In this document: one piece after another, positions 1-10,440 of the stretch
How positions within the stretch are numbered: position 1 is the stretch's first letter
Layout: each line of letters starts with the position of its first letter
From: Episyrphus balteatus
Taxonomy: Eukaryota; Arthropoda; Insecta; Diptera; Syrphidae
Direction: 5' to 3'
NCBI RefSeq assembly: GCF_945859705.1
Contig: NC_079134.1
Coordinates: 36,222,576-36,286,575, forward strand
DNA length: 64,000 nt
Made by a program: the position numbers and the translations under genes
Notes under the pieces: model-generated
What the model saw: the letters and a program-made list of their open reading frames with translations, nothing else
What the model was told of the DNA's origin: nothing
Database searches by the model: none

Positions 1-1340
1 CTCCATATATTTTTGGGCATTCTATTACAAACATCAAAAATAAATATAAACTTTTTTCAAATTTTTAAATTATTATGTTCTGGTTGAAAAGTATGCTACA
101 AATCGATGTTCAAGCGGAGATAATTTAGAAAAAAAAAATAGTAGGTATTGTTAAATGTCTTGTTTTTATAAAGTCTAGATTTTTATACCAAAACCATACA
201 TTTTATATATCGTTGCAAAGGTCTTAATGTTTTTCTTTCTCATCCATATCTTGAGTTGTCGATTTTTTATAATTTTTGTTTGTGTGTTTTACTTTCAAAT
301 ATTTTAGTCTTTTTATTAGACAGGAACTCTACAGCAAAAATAGAACAACGAAATAGTTCAAGAGTTTTTATTGCTGAATATGATTCCTTGGCATAAAAGA
401 ATACTCCAACCAAATATGGTTAAATTATAGTCAAACGACAGCAGCAGTCTTCTTAAAAAAGAAAACAATCTTTTGCTGAATTTTTCCAGGAGAAACATAA
501 GACCTATGTTCGGTTATTGGGTATAAAATGGGAGGTACTTTTATTTTTTATGTAAAAATATAGAAAAAGTGCAAATTTTTGAAAAGGTACATTTCAGTTG
601 TTTCTTGACAAAAAATTGCACTACAAAGTTTGGACGTACCGGCTTCCTACACGAAATGCTCTTGATTTAGTAAAAAAATAAATCCTCAATTTTTTAACTT
701 TTTTTTCATTGATATTAGGTTAGAATTTTAGTCAAAAATTGTTTTTAAAATTTATTAACCATTTAAACTTGAAAAAAAATTTAATTTGCTATGAAAAGTG
801 TCTTTGAGCCATTTCAAATTGAGGCTTTGTTTTCGAGTTTAATCATAAAAACTGGTTCTCAGTTGTTGCCGTTTTCTCAGAAATGCACCAATGAATTTTT
901 TAGCATTTTTGACTGGCGTATTCTTTTATGCCTTCTTTGGCAATAAAAACTCTTGAACAAATTTGTTTCAGGTTCCATGCAAAAGGGTCTGTTCAATAGA
1001 CTATTTATAATATCTATTGATTTAAATACCAATCTTGTTCCTATCAATTTTCGTTTAGAAAAAAAAAAGTTTTTTCTAAACTCACCTTTGTTTACCCTAT
1101 TTTCAAAAAAAAACCCTTAATATTGAAACTTTTAAATTAGATTTTCTCTGGCATAACATCTTTTTAAAACTCAGACTTTTCATATTTATAAGAGTAAAGC
1201 CGCACGTTGGCGAAAAAACTCAAACAAAATAACTTTAAATCGTGGCAACATTGACGAGGGAACGAGGGAACCCATGTGCAAACTGTTTCTTTAGACACTA
1301 CCTTTAGGAATAACGATGAGTGTAGGTCCGTCGGTCGGTG
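1..1340. repeat. Duplicated intron segment of gene C
   Basis: The two ends of this stretch resemble intron 3 of gene A. Positions 1-230 match 17863-18125, beginning with the same CTCCATATATTTTTGGG start. Positions about 1080-1340 match 19310-19670. The stretch lies immediately 3' (minus-strand sense) of a broken copy of exon 3, so it is the corresponding intron of a third gene-family member. The middle (about 240-1080) is AT-rich, with no exon visible. Confidence 0.6.
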
Positions 1341-1361
1341 GTCCTAGGGAAATCAGAAATA

Positions 1362-1504
1362 CAATTTTCATCGAATTGACAGTTGTAGAACCATTTAAGT
1401 TGCCTTCTTAAAACAGTTGTTAAGCTAGAAAACTAAATATTCACCACATGTGTATCTGAATATTTCAAAAGGTACGTATTCTGAATAAGCAGGTATATTT
1501 ACAC
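1362..1504 (-). pseudogene. Gene C: broken exon 3 of the FAMeT/BESS-like family
   Basis: The minus strand matches exon 3 of gene A (19681-19833). It retains stretches reading VNIPAYSE at the start and KWFYNCQFDEN at the end, but in different frames with stop codons between, so at least one frameshift has occurred. The GTGAGT donor that ends exon 3 in genes A and B is lost here. Exon 4 would lie beyond the left edge of the window. Exons 1 and 2 are not found; transposons occupy 1.7-8.9 kb where they would be expected. Non-functional relic. Confidence 0.7.
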
Positions 1505-1703
1505 GGTTAAAAATTCTGAAGTATTTTTCAATACTTTTTGGGTTACATAGAGGTCTACACCAGGGCCCTATTTCATAAAACTACAAGACTAATAATAATT
1601 ATTTGTGAATTTACTTGTAGCTTGTAAATTATCAGCAAATTTCTGTTTCATAAAGAATTCGAATAGACTAATAACTACAAGTATCGTAGACTTGTAACTA
1701 CAA

Positions 1704-2717
1704 TAATCCAGTTAAATAAGGGTTTAACCTCGGAATGAATGTTTGTAGAAATTTTTTTTGCTCAATATCTTCCTTTTGCCATTCTATAACATATCTCAAA
1801 AGTCTAAAAAAATCTCATGTCCGCAAGTCCTAATTTTCTTAGTTTGAAGATAAGGTACAGATTTAAAAAAATTGAAAAACTACACTTCAGATATTTGTGT
1901 CAGATCAACATGAATAAGGTGCATTACTTTTCAGGGATGGTCAGGTTAACTTGTTTGTGAGTTTTGTTGCAATAAGTGTTAAAAAATACCTTTAAATCAT
2001 GTCGCTTATGTTGGTATACATAGAAAAATTTAAACTTTTCTTATTAATTTTTTTAAAATCTGCATCTTATTTTCAAACCAAGAAAATTAGGACTTGCGGA
2101 CATGAGATTTTTTTAGATTTTTGAGGGTAGTTAAAGAATATCCAAACAAAGATTAAAATGAAAAAATTAGCCTATTAGCACTTATTCCTTAGATGAACAA
2201 GAATCTTCTTTATTGCGTATCCTAAAATTTGCCGCTCCATCAAAAAATACCATTATTTCGTAGGTGTATATATTTTTTGTAATGGATTGTTTTGATTTTT
2301 AATAATGATGGATTCTAAAATCTTCATGCAAAATTTGTTTCATCTACCATAACTTTTAAGGGTTTTTCGGCAGTAAGTTTGCAACTGTTATAATAATATG
2401 AGTTGACAGATGAAAAACAGGTATAACTTTTTCCAGAGACGTCAGATTGTCTTGATTTTAGATTTTTTGGAATCAGCATTAAAAAATACCTTGAAATCAT
2501 GTATCATATGTGTATATAATACCATAGCCTATTTTTGCTAATTTTGAAAATCTCCATTTCGCGATTTGACCTTGAAATCGCGACAAGCGAACATGAGATT
2601 TTTCTAGACTTTTGAGATATGTTATAGAATGGCAAAAGGAAGATATTGAGCAAAAAAAATTTCTACTAACATTCATTCCGAGATTTACCCCTTTTTTCTC
2701 CTTATTTTACTGTATTA
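1704..2717. mobile_element. Foldback element FB-A, copy 1 (arm-deleted)
   Basis: The ends are inverted copies: TAATCCAGTTAAATAAGG on the left and the complement of TAATACAGTAAAATAAGG on the right. The right arm (about 2036-2717) is long. The left arm (about 1704-1866) is short because about 490 bp present in copy 2 (21286-22789) is missing. The missing part lies between two occurrences of AAAAATCTCATGTCCG within the arm. A loop of about 170 bp separates the arms. No coding capacity. The exact termini and target duplication are not resolved. Confidence 0.8.
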
Positions 2718-4137
2718 TACGATTTCTTTCAAAAGTAGAACTCCTATCGAAAAAAATTAAATACAACTTTTACTAAAACAATTTTAGTTTTAATTAACCT
2801 CAAAAATATTGAGAAAAATGCCAAAATACGATTTTTTGATTTTTATTTTCTTACAAAAATGGTAGGGTTAACAAAACCTGTTTAAAAATTACTCTGTTGT
2901 GTTTTATACCTATTTGTAATTTTCTTTGTAAAATAATAATTATTGGATTTTTGACGAATTTATGCAAGTTGAAAAAAATAGTTACTGAAAAACTTTTTGA
3001 AAAGGTTCCAATGCCGTTACTTAGATGGAAAACCTTTTATTTATGTAGAAAAAGATACTTTTATCTATGAAAAGATTGAGAAAACTTGAAAAAGAAACAA
3101 AGAAAAAGATTTTTTAGATCGAATTTTCCGTAATTAGCTGTTATATTGGCGAGAAATATTTTTCCATAGAAACCGCTTTTCTAATGGCCTTTGAACATGT
3201 GAATTTGATTCTAGCATTAGAATGGCTCCAACGTGCAAAGTTTTTGAGATACCGAATTTTGAACTTTGAAAAACAATATTTTTGTGATGTTTTGGCATGT
3301 GATAAAATTTTTCTGACTTTGGATTCGAACTAAGCACATGAAAATCTTAAAAAAAAATTGTTTAGTTTTGTTTTTCTTTTTTACAAAAACCCTGTTGACT
3401 AGTAATTCAATAGGGCAGAAAATAGAAAGATATAAGAATTGAATATCAAAATATTTAAAAACGATATCAATTTTATTGAAATACGTTTTAAGAGAGCCAT
3501 GTTTCTTTTAAAAATAAAGCCAATATTTGAGTTTCTACCGTAATTATTAACAAAACTTTTTTTAAATGGAATATTTTCTTTGAAATCATTTAAGAAGTTT
3601 ACAAGAAAGTCAGAAATGAAGAAAACGGTTTTATAGCAGGTAGGTAATAACTTTAAAAAAAATATTTTTGGAATCAAAATCGTGAGAGTTGGTTTTTAAC
3701 ATTTAAATTTTATTCAAAACGATTTTTAAGTTAAGTATCTTTTATTCAACTTTTAATAATTGATTAAAAATCTTAAAAACGAATGCATTTATCTGGAAAA
3801 TTAGAAAAATTTTTAGTTTCCAACCACTGTTTTCTTGTTTTACTCAAAAAAGTAATTCAAATTTTGAATGAAAAAATCAAAGAATTTGCAAATACGGGAC
3901 AATCACAAAAAAAAACATGGCAATGAGAAACTAAGACATTCACCAGTTTTTATTACAGGAATCATTCAATGGGTTATCTTATAAGAGAAGATAAAACCGC
4001 GGAGTGCTATTAAATGAGAGGGTGGAAACTGAAGATAGGGTGCAAAAGCCCCCTTTTTGTTTTTTTCAATATACCTCGTAAACCAAGCAAAATTTTTATA
4101 TATTGCACATAAAACTTTTTGTAGAGAATTAAATTTC
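2718..4137. other. AT-rich stretch without recognised genes
   Basis: Several short open frames occur on the minus strand (3134-3337, 3399-3677, 3966-4232), but they are low-complexity Phe/Lys/Ile/Asn translations of AT-rich DNA with no domain. The segment next to the LINE (about 4085-4160) resembles 46835-46920, so the LINE fragment abuts another repeat. Confidence 0.5.
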
Positions 4138-4521
4138 CTATTGGAATAATGTTTTTTTAAAAAAGTTGTCTTCGTCACCTGGGAAGTAAGCCGCCGCAAC
4201 AACAATCGTTTGAGGTATACCATCACACTCAATTTGGGTCTGGATCGGTACTAGATCCCTCGTCATAAATTCTGAAAGACATATAAATTTTATATTATTT
4301 CTTATTTTTATGCAAGCTCTGGGCGAGTCGTGCCTCGTGTCCCATATCAAATCAGAGTTACTACTATTTAGACCTCTTACCTGACCTTTGTAGGTCCAAG
4401 GTTCTTGGATCAGTGCTAGTCCCAAATTCTCCTTTGCAAACTTTCTTACCAGAACGGCTGATGCCGCTTTTGCGTGGTGGAGGTTAATTTGGGCTAGCTT
4501 GGTGATCCCGCGTCCGTTCAT
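4138..4521 (-). pseudogene. LINE ORF2 fragment: N-terminus of APE-type endonuclease
   Basis: The frame opens with QINLHHAKAAS and contains LIQEPW followed by GQVRGL. This is the characteristic start of the apurinic-like endonuclease domain of LOA/R1/I-type LINEs; the E in QEPW is the expected metal-binding glutamate. A later AAYFPGD segment is also typical. The frame then runs into unrelated AT-rich sequence at about 4160 and stops. The remaining catalytic endonuclease residues, the reverse transcriptase and the 3' end are absent. The ATG follows the ORF1 stop by 7 nt (TAAAACCAAAATG), suggesting reinitiation in the parent element. Not functional. Confidence 0.85.
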
Positions 4522-4528
4522 TTTGGTT

Positions 4529-6031
4529 TTAACAGATGGGGACTATTGCCCCCTCATCTGCTAACAGATGGTTTTCTTCCTCCTCAGTAGGAAGCACGTC
4601 TGACCCGGCTTGACTCAAGGTGAGGTCCATGTCCTCTAACTCATCGTCGAGACGAACCTTTTCCATACCCATGAGGTCCAGTGAATCTGCCTGGCTGCCG
4701 GATGGGAGGGATTGTTGGGTGTTTTGTAGGGGTGGTAGGGAGTTTGTGGGTGGGGTTTCATTGGGTTGATTGGAATCTATAGTAGGAAAACGGGTATTTG
4801 ACATTTCTACCTCTTGGGTCCCTTGGGGTGCTACGTTTCCAGGCTTATGCAAGGTAGTAGGCACTGATGGTTTCTTTAGGCCTGATACACCAATTTTGCC
4901 GAATTTATAGTGAAGTTCATGTTGAGCCTTCACTATAGCATCGGCCGACTTGGAATCAATGCTGATCACCATCAGTTGCCCCTTTCCTTCTGCCGTGCTT
5001 TTGAGCACCCTCCAGGCCTGGATTGCCAGTCCTTCATTTTGGGCTTGGATGAGAGCCAATGACTTCCTGTCCTCTTGCCCACTGCTTTTTGGAAGGAATA
5101 CAGTGATGTGCTGCATTTTGGGGATATCGTCACCCAAGCATGCCATCAATTCGGTACCCTTCCAATTTTGCAATTCTGAGGCTTTTAGTTTTAGCCAATC
5201 TGCTGTAGGTTGCCCTACGCAGTCGACTAAAAGGAAGCCTGTTCTATAATGCAGTCCATTGAATTTAAGTTTGTGTGTCCATCCCAAGGACACCTCCTCA
5301 ATTATGGCCTCTTCCAGTGTTGACAGTTCGTCAGCACTGAGAGATGCCTCAGGAAAATCCTTAGGTAGGACAGCAACCTTAATTCCAGTTGCCACACTTG
5401 CATAGCTTAAGCCCAGTGCTTCAGCACCTGCCTTGACGGTACTAAGTCCCGTTTCGACAGTTGCATTTGTCCTGGGCTTTTTAACTTCTTGCCTCTGAGG
5501 AGCAGTTATTTGGCTGCTCTTCCGTTTACCCTGGTCTTGGCTTTTGGGTGGTTCGCTTGAATTTGCTAGCTTTCTCTCCTCCATCTTTTTCTTGGCTTCT
5601 TCCCGAGACAAGCCTTGCCTCAGGAATCTGCTATACCATTTCTTGCCCGCTCCACTAAGCGAATCGCGGTATAGTGAGTCGTTTTGACCACCTGAACCCG
5701 GATTCGGATTAGTGCGTGCTTTTATGGTTATTGTCGATGGAGTCGATTCTGCTTCTGATGGTTTGTTCCCATCTTTAGCATCTACTTCGGCCCTAGTACC
5801 ATCTTCCACCTTAGGAGGGATACTCCCGCTGCTAGCTTCTGATGATACCGCACCTTGAGCTAACCGGTTCTTTTTATGCTGCTTTGGCTTTGCACCTTTT
5901 TTGCTGCACCCCGGTTTCGAGTCGTCGCCATGGAGATCTCTCTCCATCTGACTCGCTAAATCGCTGGCGGTGACATCCCGCTGGACAACGATTTTTTTTA
6001 AATTTTTGTTGTTATTAGATTTTTTCGACAT
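4529..6031 (-). CDS. LINE ORF1 (gag-like nucleic-acid-binding protein), 500 aa
   Basis: One uninterrupted 500-codon frame. The N-terminal third is basic and Ser/Lys-rich. About residues 125-155 contain SGAGKKWYSRFLRQGLS followed by REEAKKKMEER, a conserved block in LOA/Jockey-group ORF1 proteins. About residues 215-385 form a globular part (VAVLPKDFPEASLS through GKIGVSGLKK) resembling DUF4780, which is common in insect LINE ORF1s. The C-terminus is acidic and Pro/Asn-rich. By family knowledge the product binds element RNA. No CCHC zinc knuckle was seen. The frame is intact although the adjoining ORF2 is lost. Confidence 0.85.
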   Translation of the reverse strand: MSKKSNNNKNLKKIVVQRDVTASDLASQMERDLHGDDSKPGCSKKGAKPKQHKKNRLAQGAVSSEASSGSIPPKVEDGTRAEVDAKDGNKPSEAESTPSTITIKARTNPNPGSGGQNDSLYRDSLSGAGKKWYSRFLRQGLSREEAKKKMEERKLANSSEPPKSQDQGKRKSSQITAPQRQEVKKPRTNATVETGLSTVKAGAEALGLSYASVATGIKVAVLPKDFPEASLSADELSTLEEAIIEEVSLGWTHKLKFNGLHYRTGFLLVDCVGQPTADWLKLKASELQNWKGTELMACLGDDIPKMQHITVFLPKSSGQEDRKSLALIQAQNEGLAIQAWRVLKSTAEGKGQLMVISIDSKSADAIVKAQHELHYKFGKIGVSGLKKPSVPTTLHKPGNVAPQGTQEVEMSNTRFPTIDSNQPNETPPTNSLPPLQNTQQSLPSGSQADSLDLMGMEKVRLDDELEDMDLTLSQAGSDVLPTEEEENHLLADEGAIVPIC

Positions 6032-6355
6032 TTTATGTATTTTTGGTTAGTTCCCACGTTAAGCTAGAGAATAAAAAAAGTCCATCATATCAGAGCTCCG
6101 CATGATAAGATAAGGTCTTGATACTCTTTGATTCGACCCGGTTTCAAAGAGGCACCGTTAAAATACAGCCGGATACCCCTGGCTGCAAACCACTCCAATA
6201 GGCACGGTTACATCACCTTGGATTAGGGGTGGCAGTTCTTGGTCGTAACTCCTCAAAATTACTGCCGATTTAGGTTTCCCCAAACGTGGTAGATCAGATG
6301 AATCTTTGAAACTCAAGCCACCGCACCAACGTCAAGGTGACTGCCACGCGGTAGA
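6032..6355 (-). promoter_or_regulatory. Probable LINE 5' UTR
   Basis: About 320 bp upstream of ORF1 with balanced base composition (for example GTGACTGCCACGCGGTAG), ending abruptly against AT-rich DNA at about 6355. In this class of elements the 5' UTR carries an internal promoter. The boundary is set by the composition change, not by a target duplication. Confidence 0.5.
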
Positions 6356-6399
6356 TTTTTTAGTTAAAAACATATCAATTTTGAAATTGTACACGAAAT

Positions 6400-6833
6400 G
6401 TTTCGGTTTTTGTTTTATAAAAAAAATCTTTTAATTTAGAAAGATGAATCATAACTTTAAAATTTTTAATAAATTCTATAAAATTGTTGATAGTGTACTA
6501 AACGACACACCAACATTTTCAGCCACATCTTTTTTCTTTTCTCCACTTTTAACTTTATCAATAATCGCCAATTTCTCTGATAGCGAAATAGCCTTGTGAT
6601 TGGCGAACTTAAAACGAAACTCAAACGAACGATCCACCTATCACCTCTCTATATGCGTACAATTTCTACAACACATGTATCCTTTTTCATGCATCCATAC
6701 ATACATACATACAATAACTTTAAGAAAATTCAAAACGGGGAATATATTTTAAGGGGAAGGGGAACGAAATGAAAGTCGCTATGGAGAGAATTAAGTTATA
6801 AAGAAGTTCGTTATAAAGAAGTTTGACTGTACT
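6400..6833 (-). mobile_element. Pogo/Tigger-like DNA transposon relic
   Basis: The minus strand begins at about 6833 with TACAGTCAAACTTCTTTA and a second TATAACGAACTTC repeat, the type of terminal sequence seen in Tigger/pogo elements. A transposase helix-turn-helix fragment follows at 6634-6476. The other terminus was not found. The LINE 5' end abuts at about 6355, so the relic may have been cut by it. Confidence 0.65.
6476..6634 (-). pseudogene. CENP-B/Tigger-type helix-turn-helix fragment
   Basis: A 52-codon stretch on the minus strand reads FKFANHKAISLSEKLAII and then DKVKSGEKKKDVAENVG, VSFSTLSTIL, before a TAG. Spacing and residues match the N-terminal DNA-binding HTH of pogo/Tigger/jerky transposases (basic lead, S-L-x-EK helix, G-E-KK-DVA turn, STLSTIL recognition helix). 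No initiator ATG is in frame close by, and the frame stops right after the HTH, so it is a fragment. Confidence 0.7.
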
Positions 6834-6855
6834 ACAAAATGCATGCTAATTATCA

Positions 6856-8880
6856 CGGTGTTACAAAAATGAGGTTTTAAAATATACGCGGGCGGAGACC
6901 TATCAGGTTTTGTAGAGCTAGTCGCACTGAATACGAAACGGTATTTGAAAATCCCCTAACAACCCCAAAATCTGGAGTTACGGGCAAAAAACGGTTTTTT
7001 GGACCTCCACCCATTGAAAAAATTCTAGCTTCGACAATTTTTTACCCGTTTTCGATTTTTTTACAGTTTCTGATAGAAAATAAATATACCTTTTTAACAA
7101 TGTATAAAACATGTAACTCGGTTAAACCACTTAGAATTTATAAGCTGTCAAAGTTCAAAAATTCAATTTTTTTTGTCATTTGCCCAACTTCGGCATCAAT
7201 TTAAAGTATATGTTTTCAAAACAACATGCTATTTAAAAAATATATTGTAAAACTATATCTATTTCCCAATTAATCGAGGTATTTTTTATGAAAATCACTT
7301 CAAAATTCGCTTAGAAAAAAATTTTTTTCAATTTCAACCCAGATACAGAAATTCGAACTTTTAGGTATAGAAAAAAAATGTTGTTTCGGCACGTAGTAGG
7401 ATAACTTGGGCGCCAGGATTTGATAACGGGTTTTTGTAGAAAAGCTCAATAAAAACATTTTTTTCTTTGAGAGGGGGGTCTATCTCTCCCCGTTTAGGTG
7501 GGAGGGGCATTTTTCTAAAAAAAATTTATCAAAATAAAAAAAAATTATTAAAAAACAACGGTAACCTTTACAGTAATAAATGGTACCATTTCCGAAAGGA
7601 AAAATTGTACATTTGATTCTAATTTTTAAATCAATATAATATAACCAATAGTTTTTGAAATAATTGATTTTCAAAGTTAAAAATAGGCGAAAAAAAAATT
7701 TTTTAAACTCAATTCATACTATTTTTGTCCAGACTGTGAATTTTAGTAAAAAAATTACTCACTCAAAATACTGCCTCAATTGATTCCTTATCGAACCGTG
7801 AAAACTATATGTTTCTATGTCTTCTAGTTTACGAGAAAATTGAAAAATAAAAACAAATAAAAACAAAAAATATTTTGAAAAAAGAAAAATCTGATAAAAT
7901 AATTTTTCAATTTTCTCAAAAACTAGAAGACATAGAAACATATAGTTTTCACGGTTCGATAAGGAATCAATTGAGGCAGTTTTCTGAGTGAGTAATTTTT
8001 TTACTTAAATTCACAGTCTGGACAAAAATAGTATAAAATGAGTTTAAAAAATTTTTTTTTTTTTAATTTTGAAATCAATAATTTCAAAAACTATTGGTTA
8101 TATTATATTGATTTAAAAATAAGAATCAAATGTACAATTTTTCCTTTCGGAAATGGTACCATTTATTACTGTAAAGGTTACCGTTGTTTTTTAATAATTT
8201 TTTTTTATTTTGATAAATTTTTTTTAGAAAAATGCCCCTCCCACCTAAACGGGGAGAGATAGACCCCCCTCTCAAAGAAAAAAATGTTTTTATTGAGCTC
8301 CTCTACAAAAACCCGTTATCAAATCCTGGCGCCCAAGTTATCCTACTACGTGTCGAAACAACATTTTTTTTCTATACCTAAAAGTTCGAATTTCTGTATC
8401 TGGGTTGAAATTGAAAAAAAATTTTTTCTAAGCGAATTTTGAAGTGATTTTCATAAAAAATACCTCGATTAATTGGGAAATAGATATAGTTTTACAATAT
8501 ATTTTTTAAATAGCATGTTGTTTTGAAAACATATACTTTAAATTGATGCCGAAGTTAGGCAAATGACAAAAAAAAAATTGAATTTTTGAACTTTGACAGC
8601 TTATAAATTCTAAGTGGTTTAACCGAGTTACATGTTTTATACATTGTTAAAAAGGTATATTTATTTTCTATCAGAAACTGTAAAAAAATCGAAAATGGGT
8701 AAAAAATTGTCGAAGCTAGAATTTTTTCAATGGGTGAAGGTAAAAAAAAAACGTTTTTTGCCCGTAACTCCAGATTTTGGGGGTGTTAGGGGATTTTCAA
8801 ATACCGTTTCGTATTCAGTGCGACTAGCTCTACAAAACCTGATAGGTCTCCGCCCGCGTATATTTTGAGTGTTACACCGG
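6856..8880. mobile_element. Foldback element FB-B: 2-kb near-perfect palindrome
   Basis: The left arm (about 6856-7842) and right arm (about 7906-8880) are inverted copies of about 980 bp with few mismatches; the spacer is only about 60 bp. Both ends read inward as CGGTGTTAC or CGGTGTAAC, followed after a few bases by ATATACGCGGGCGGAGACC. The open frames at 7480-7674 (minus) and 8038-8262 (plus) are the same DNA read from the two arms, not genes. A diverged single arm occurs at about 30516. If transcribed it would form a very long hairpin. The target duplication is not clear. Confidence 0.85.
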
Positions 8881-9009
8881 TTTATCTAAGTAACGGTAAA
8901 CGATAGAACAAATCTGATAACAGAAATGAAAAGAGAACGTTCTAAAACCTATTACTACATATCCAGTTTAATAAAGTGCATTTTGGCGTTTACGACAAAA
9001 CAACTCTCG

Positions 9010-9390
9010 GGCGACGAAATATTCTTTGCTGATATCAAAATTCTGCGGTGGCCTTCACGCTGCAAATTGTGATTTACATATCACATATCGCAGAAAGTTT
9101 GACGAAATTGGTATTTTTTGTTTTATGTTCAAGAATTCATTTTAATTTGTGTCCCTTTTATTATTTTATCATGTTTAAGCAACGATAGATTGTCGTCATG
9201 TTTAAACCTAGAGAAAGAAAATATCCGATTCTTATTCCGTCAGCTGCCGAGAATTTTATCAAAGACTGACAAAGTAAAACATGCTCAACTTTTAATAAAA
9301 AAAATCGGCTAACCAAAGTCCAGCAAGATTAAGTTTTCGAGGCCAACCAACAGCCATAGGTGACTAACAAGCGAATGGCACCAACTAGGC
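9010..9390. repeat. Duplicate of the gene B upstream region
   Basis: This stretch closely matches 27655-27990, which lies just upstream of gene B. Shared blocks include ATCAAAATTCTGCGGT, GCAGAAAGTTTGACGAAATT and GGTGACTAAC followed by GCGAATGGCACCAACTA. Its place upstream (minus-strand sense) of the gene C relic suggests it was the 5' flank of gene C. Its sequence is better preserved than that of the gene. Confidence 0.65.
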
Positions 9391-9394
9391 TTGT

Positions 9395-10440
9395 GTAGTT
9401 CGCGAACGAACTAGTGAACTTAGTTCAATTTAGTTCGCGATTAGCGAAAAAACAAACTAAACAGCAACCTATAGAAGCCGTAATATGACATTACAAAACA
9501 GCTAGTACAAGTAGTTACCAAATTCTGAGAGCCCTAAAGTTGGCCTATCAGCATATTTCTTTGGATCCATTACTTTTGGGACACCCTGTATATTTATTTT
9601 TCATTTTCTGATGAATATATAACAATTCATTTCTTATTTATGTATAATATAACTGTTTATTATATTCGGTCAGTGTGTTTAAGCTTGGTGTTGTTTGACT
9701 GTTTGGCTGCTTATCTGGCGGTTGTCGTTTACCGTGTTCGTAGTGTATTATTGGCCTTGTCTGAGATTTCAGGCTGCTTCATTGAGGGCAACCAATTTCC
9801 ATTTCTACATTCTATCGACCACACTTATTTTGGGTTCAAAATAATTTTGAATCATATTCATCTTCATGACTTCAAAGTTGAATGTTTCCCAGCAAGAATA
9901 TTTGTACGGGACCGGAAGCATCAGCTCTACTATCAATTTATGTGACTGTTTTGCAAAGATCTTTCAGCGTTGAGATACCCAGAGTACACATTTAGTATGT
10001 ATAGGTATATTTTAGATGCTTGTAACTACTTCAAGTTAGTTATCCCTTCGATCTTATGTTTCATGCTTTTATTTTATTAAAATGAAACATTGTCTTGATT
10101 TAATAAAGAGTTCGGTAGTTTTATGTTTCAGATGCTTGTAGGCATGTTGCACTTTTCTATATTCCACATTATCTTTTCCAAACTTAAACTTGACCATTTA
10201 TTTTACAGTAGTTTTTAATATTTAATATTTAACAATTGAATTTAAATTGTTGGCTTAAGTTTTAAAGAACAAAAAATGAAATTAATTGATTTTTAATTAA
10301 TTTTTATCATTTCTTTAGTTATCTACATACCAATCAATTGTATTTTTTATTTAGTTTTATAATTTTTTTTTATAGGAAATAAGTATATGATATGATATTT
10401 TCTTAAAGATATAGACCAATCAATTATACAGGGTGATTCC
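9395..10440. other. Unassigned stretch
   Basis: Contains AGTTCGCGAACGAACT near 9405 and the complementary motifs ACACCCTGTATA (about 9580) and TATACAGGGTG (about 10430), which could be ends of an undescribed element. A 101-codon plus-strand frame at 9640-9945 has no domain I recognise, and its neighbourhood is otherwise AT-rich non-coding. Confidence 0.35.

Larger units (their letters stand above)
4160..6355 (-). mobile_element. LOA/I-like non-LTR retrotransposon, 3'-truncated
   Basis: On the minus strand the order is: a 5' leader (about 6355-6032, much less AT-rich than its surroundings), an intact ORF1 (6031-4529), a 7-nt spacer, then the first about 120 codons of ORF2 (4521 down to about 4160). 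LINEs are normally 5'-truncated; this copy keeps its 5' end and lacks its 3' part, including reverse transcriptase. It is therefore either an internally deleted or rearranged copy, or joined to unrelated repeat at about 4160. Its base composition differs sharply from the flanks. Confidence 0.85.

Noticed and set aside
7480..8262. Two matching 64- and 74-codon frames
   Set aside because: They are the same AT-rich DNA read from the two arms of the FB-B palindrome.
9640..9945. 101-codon plus-strand frame
   Set aside because: No domain, signal peptide, splice context or homologue in the window; compatible with chance.
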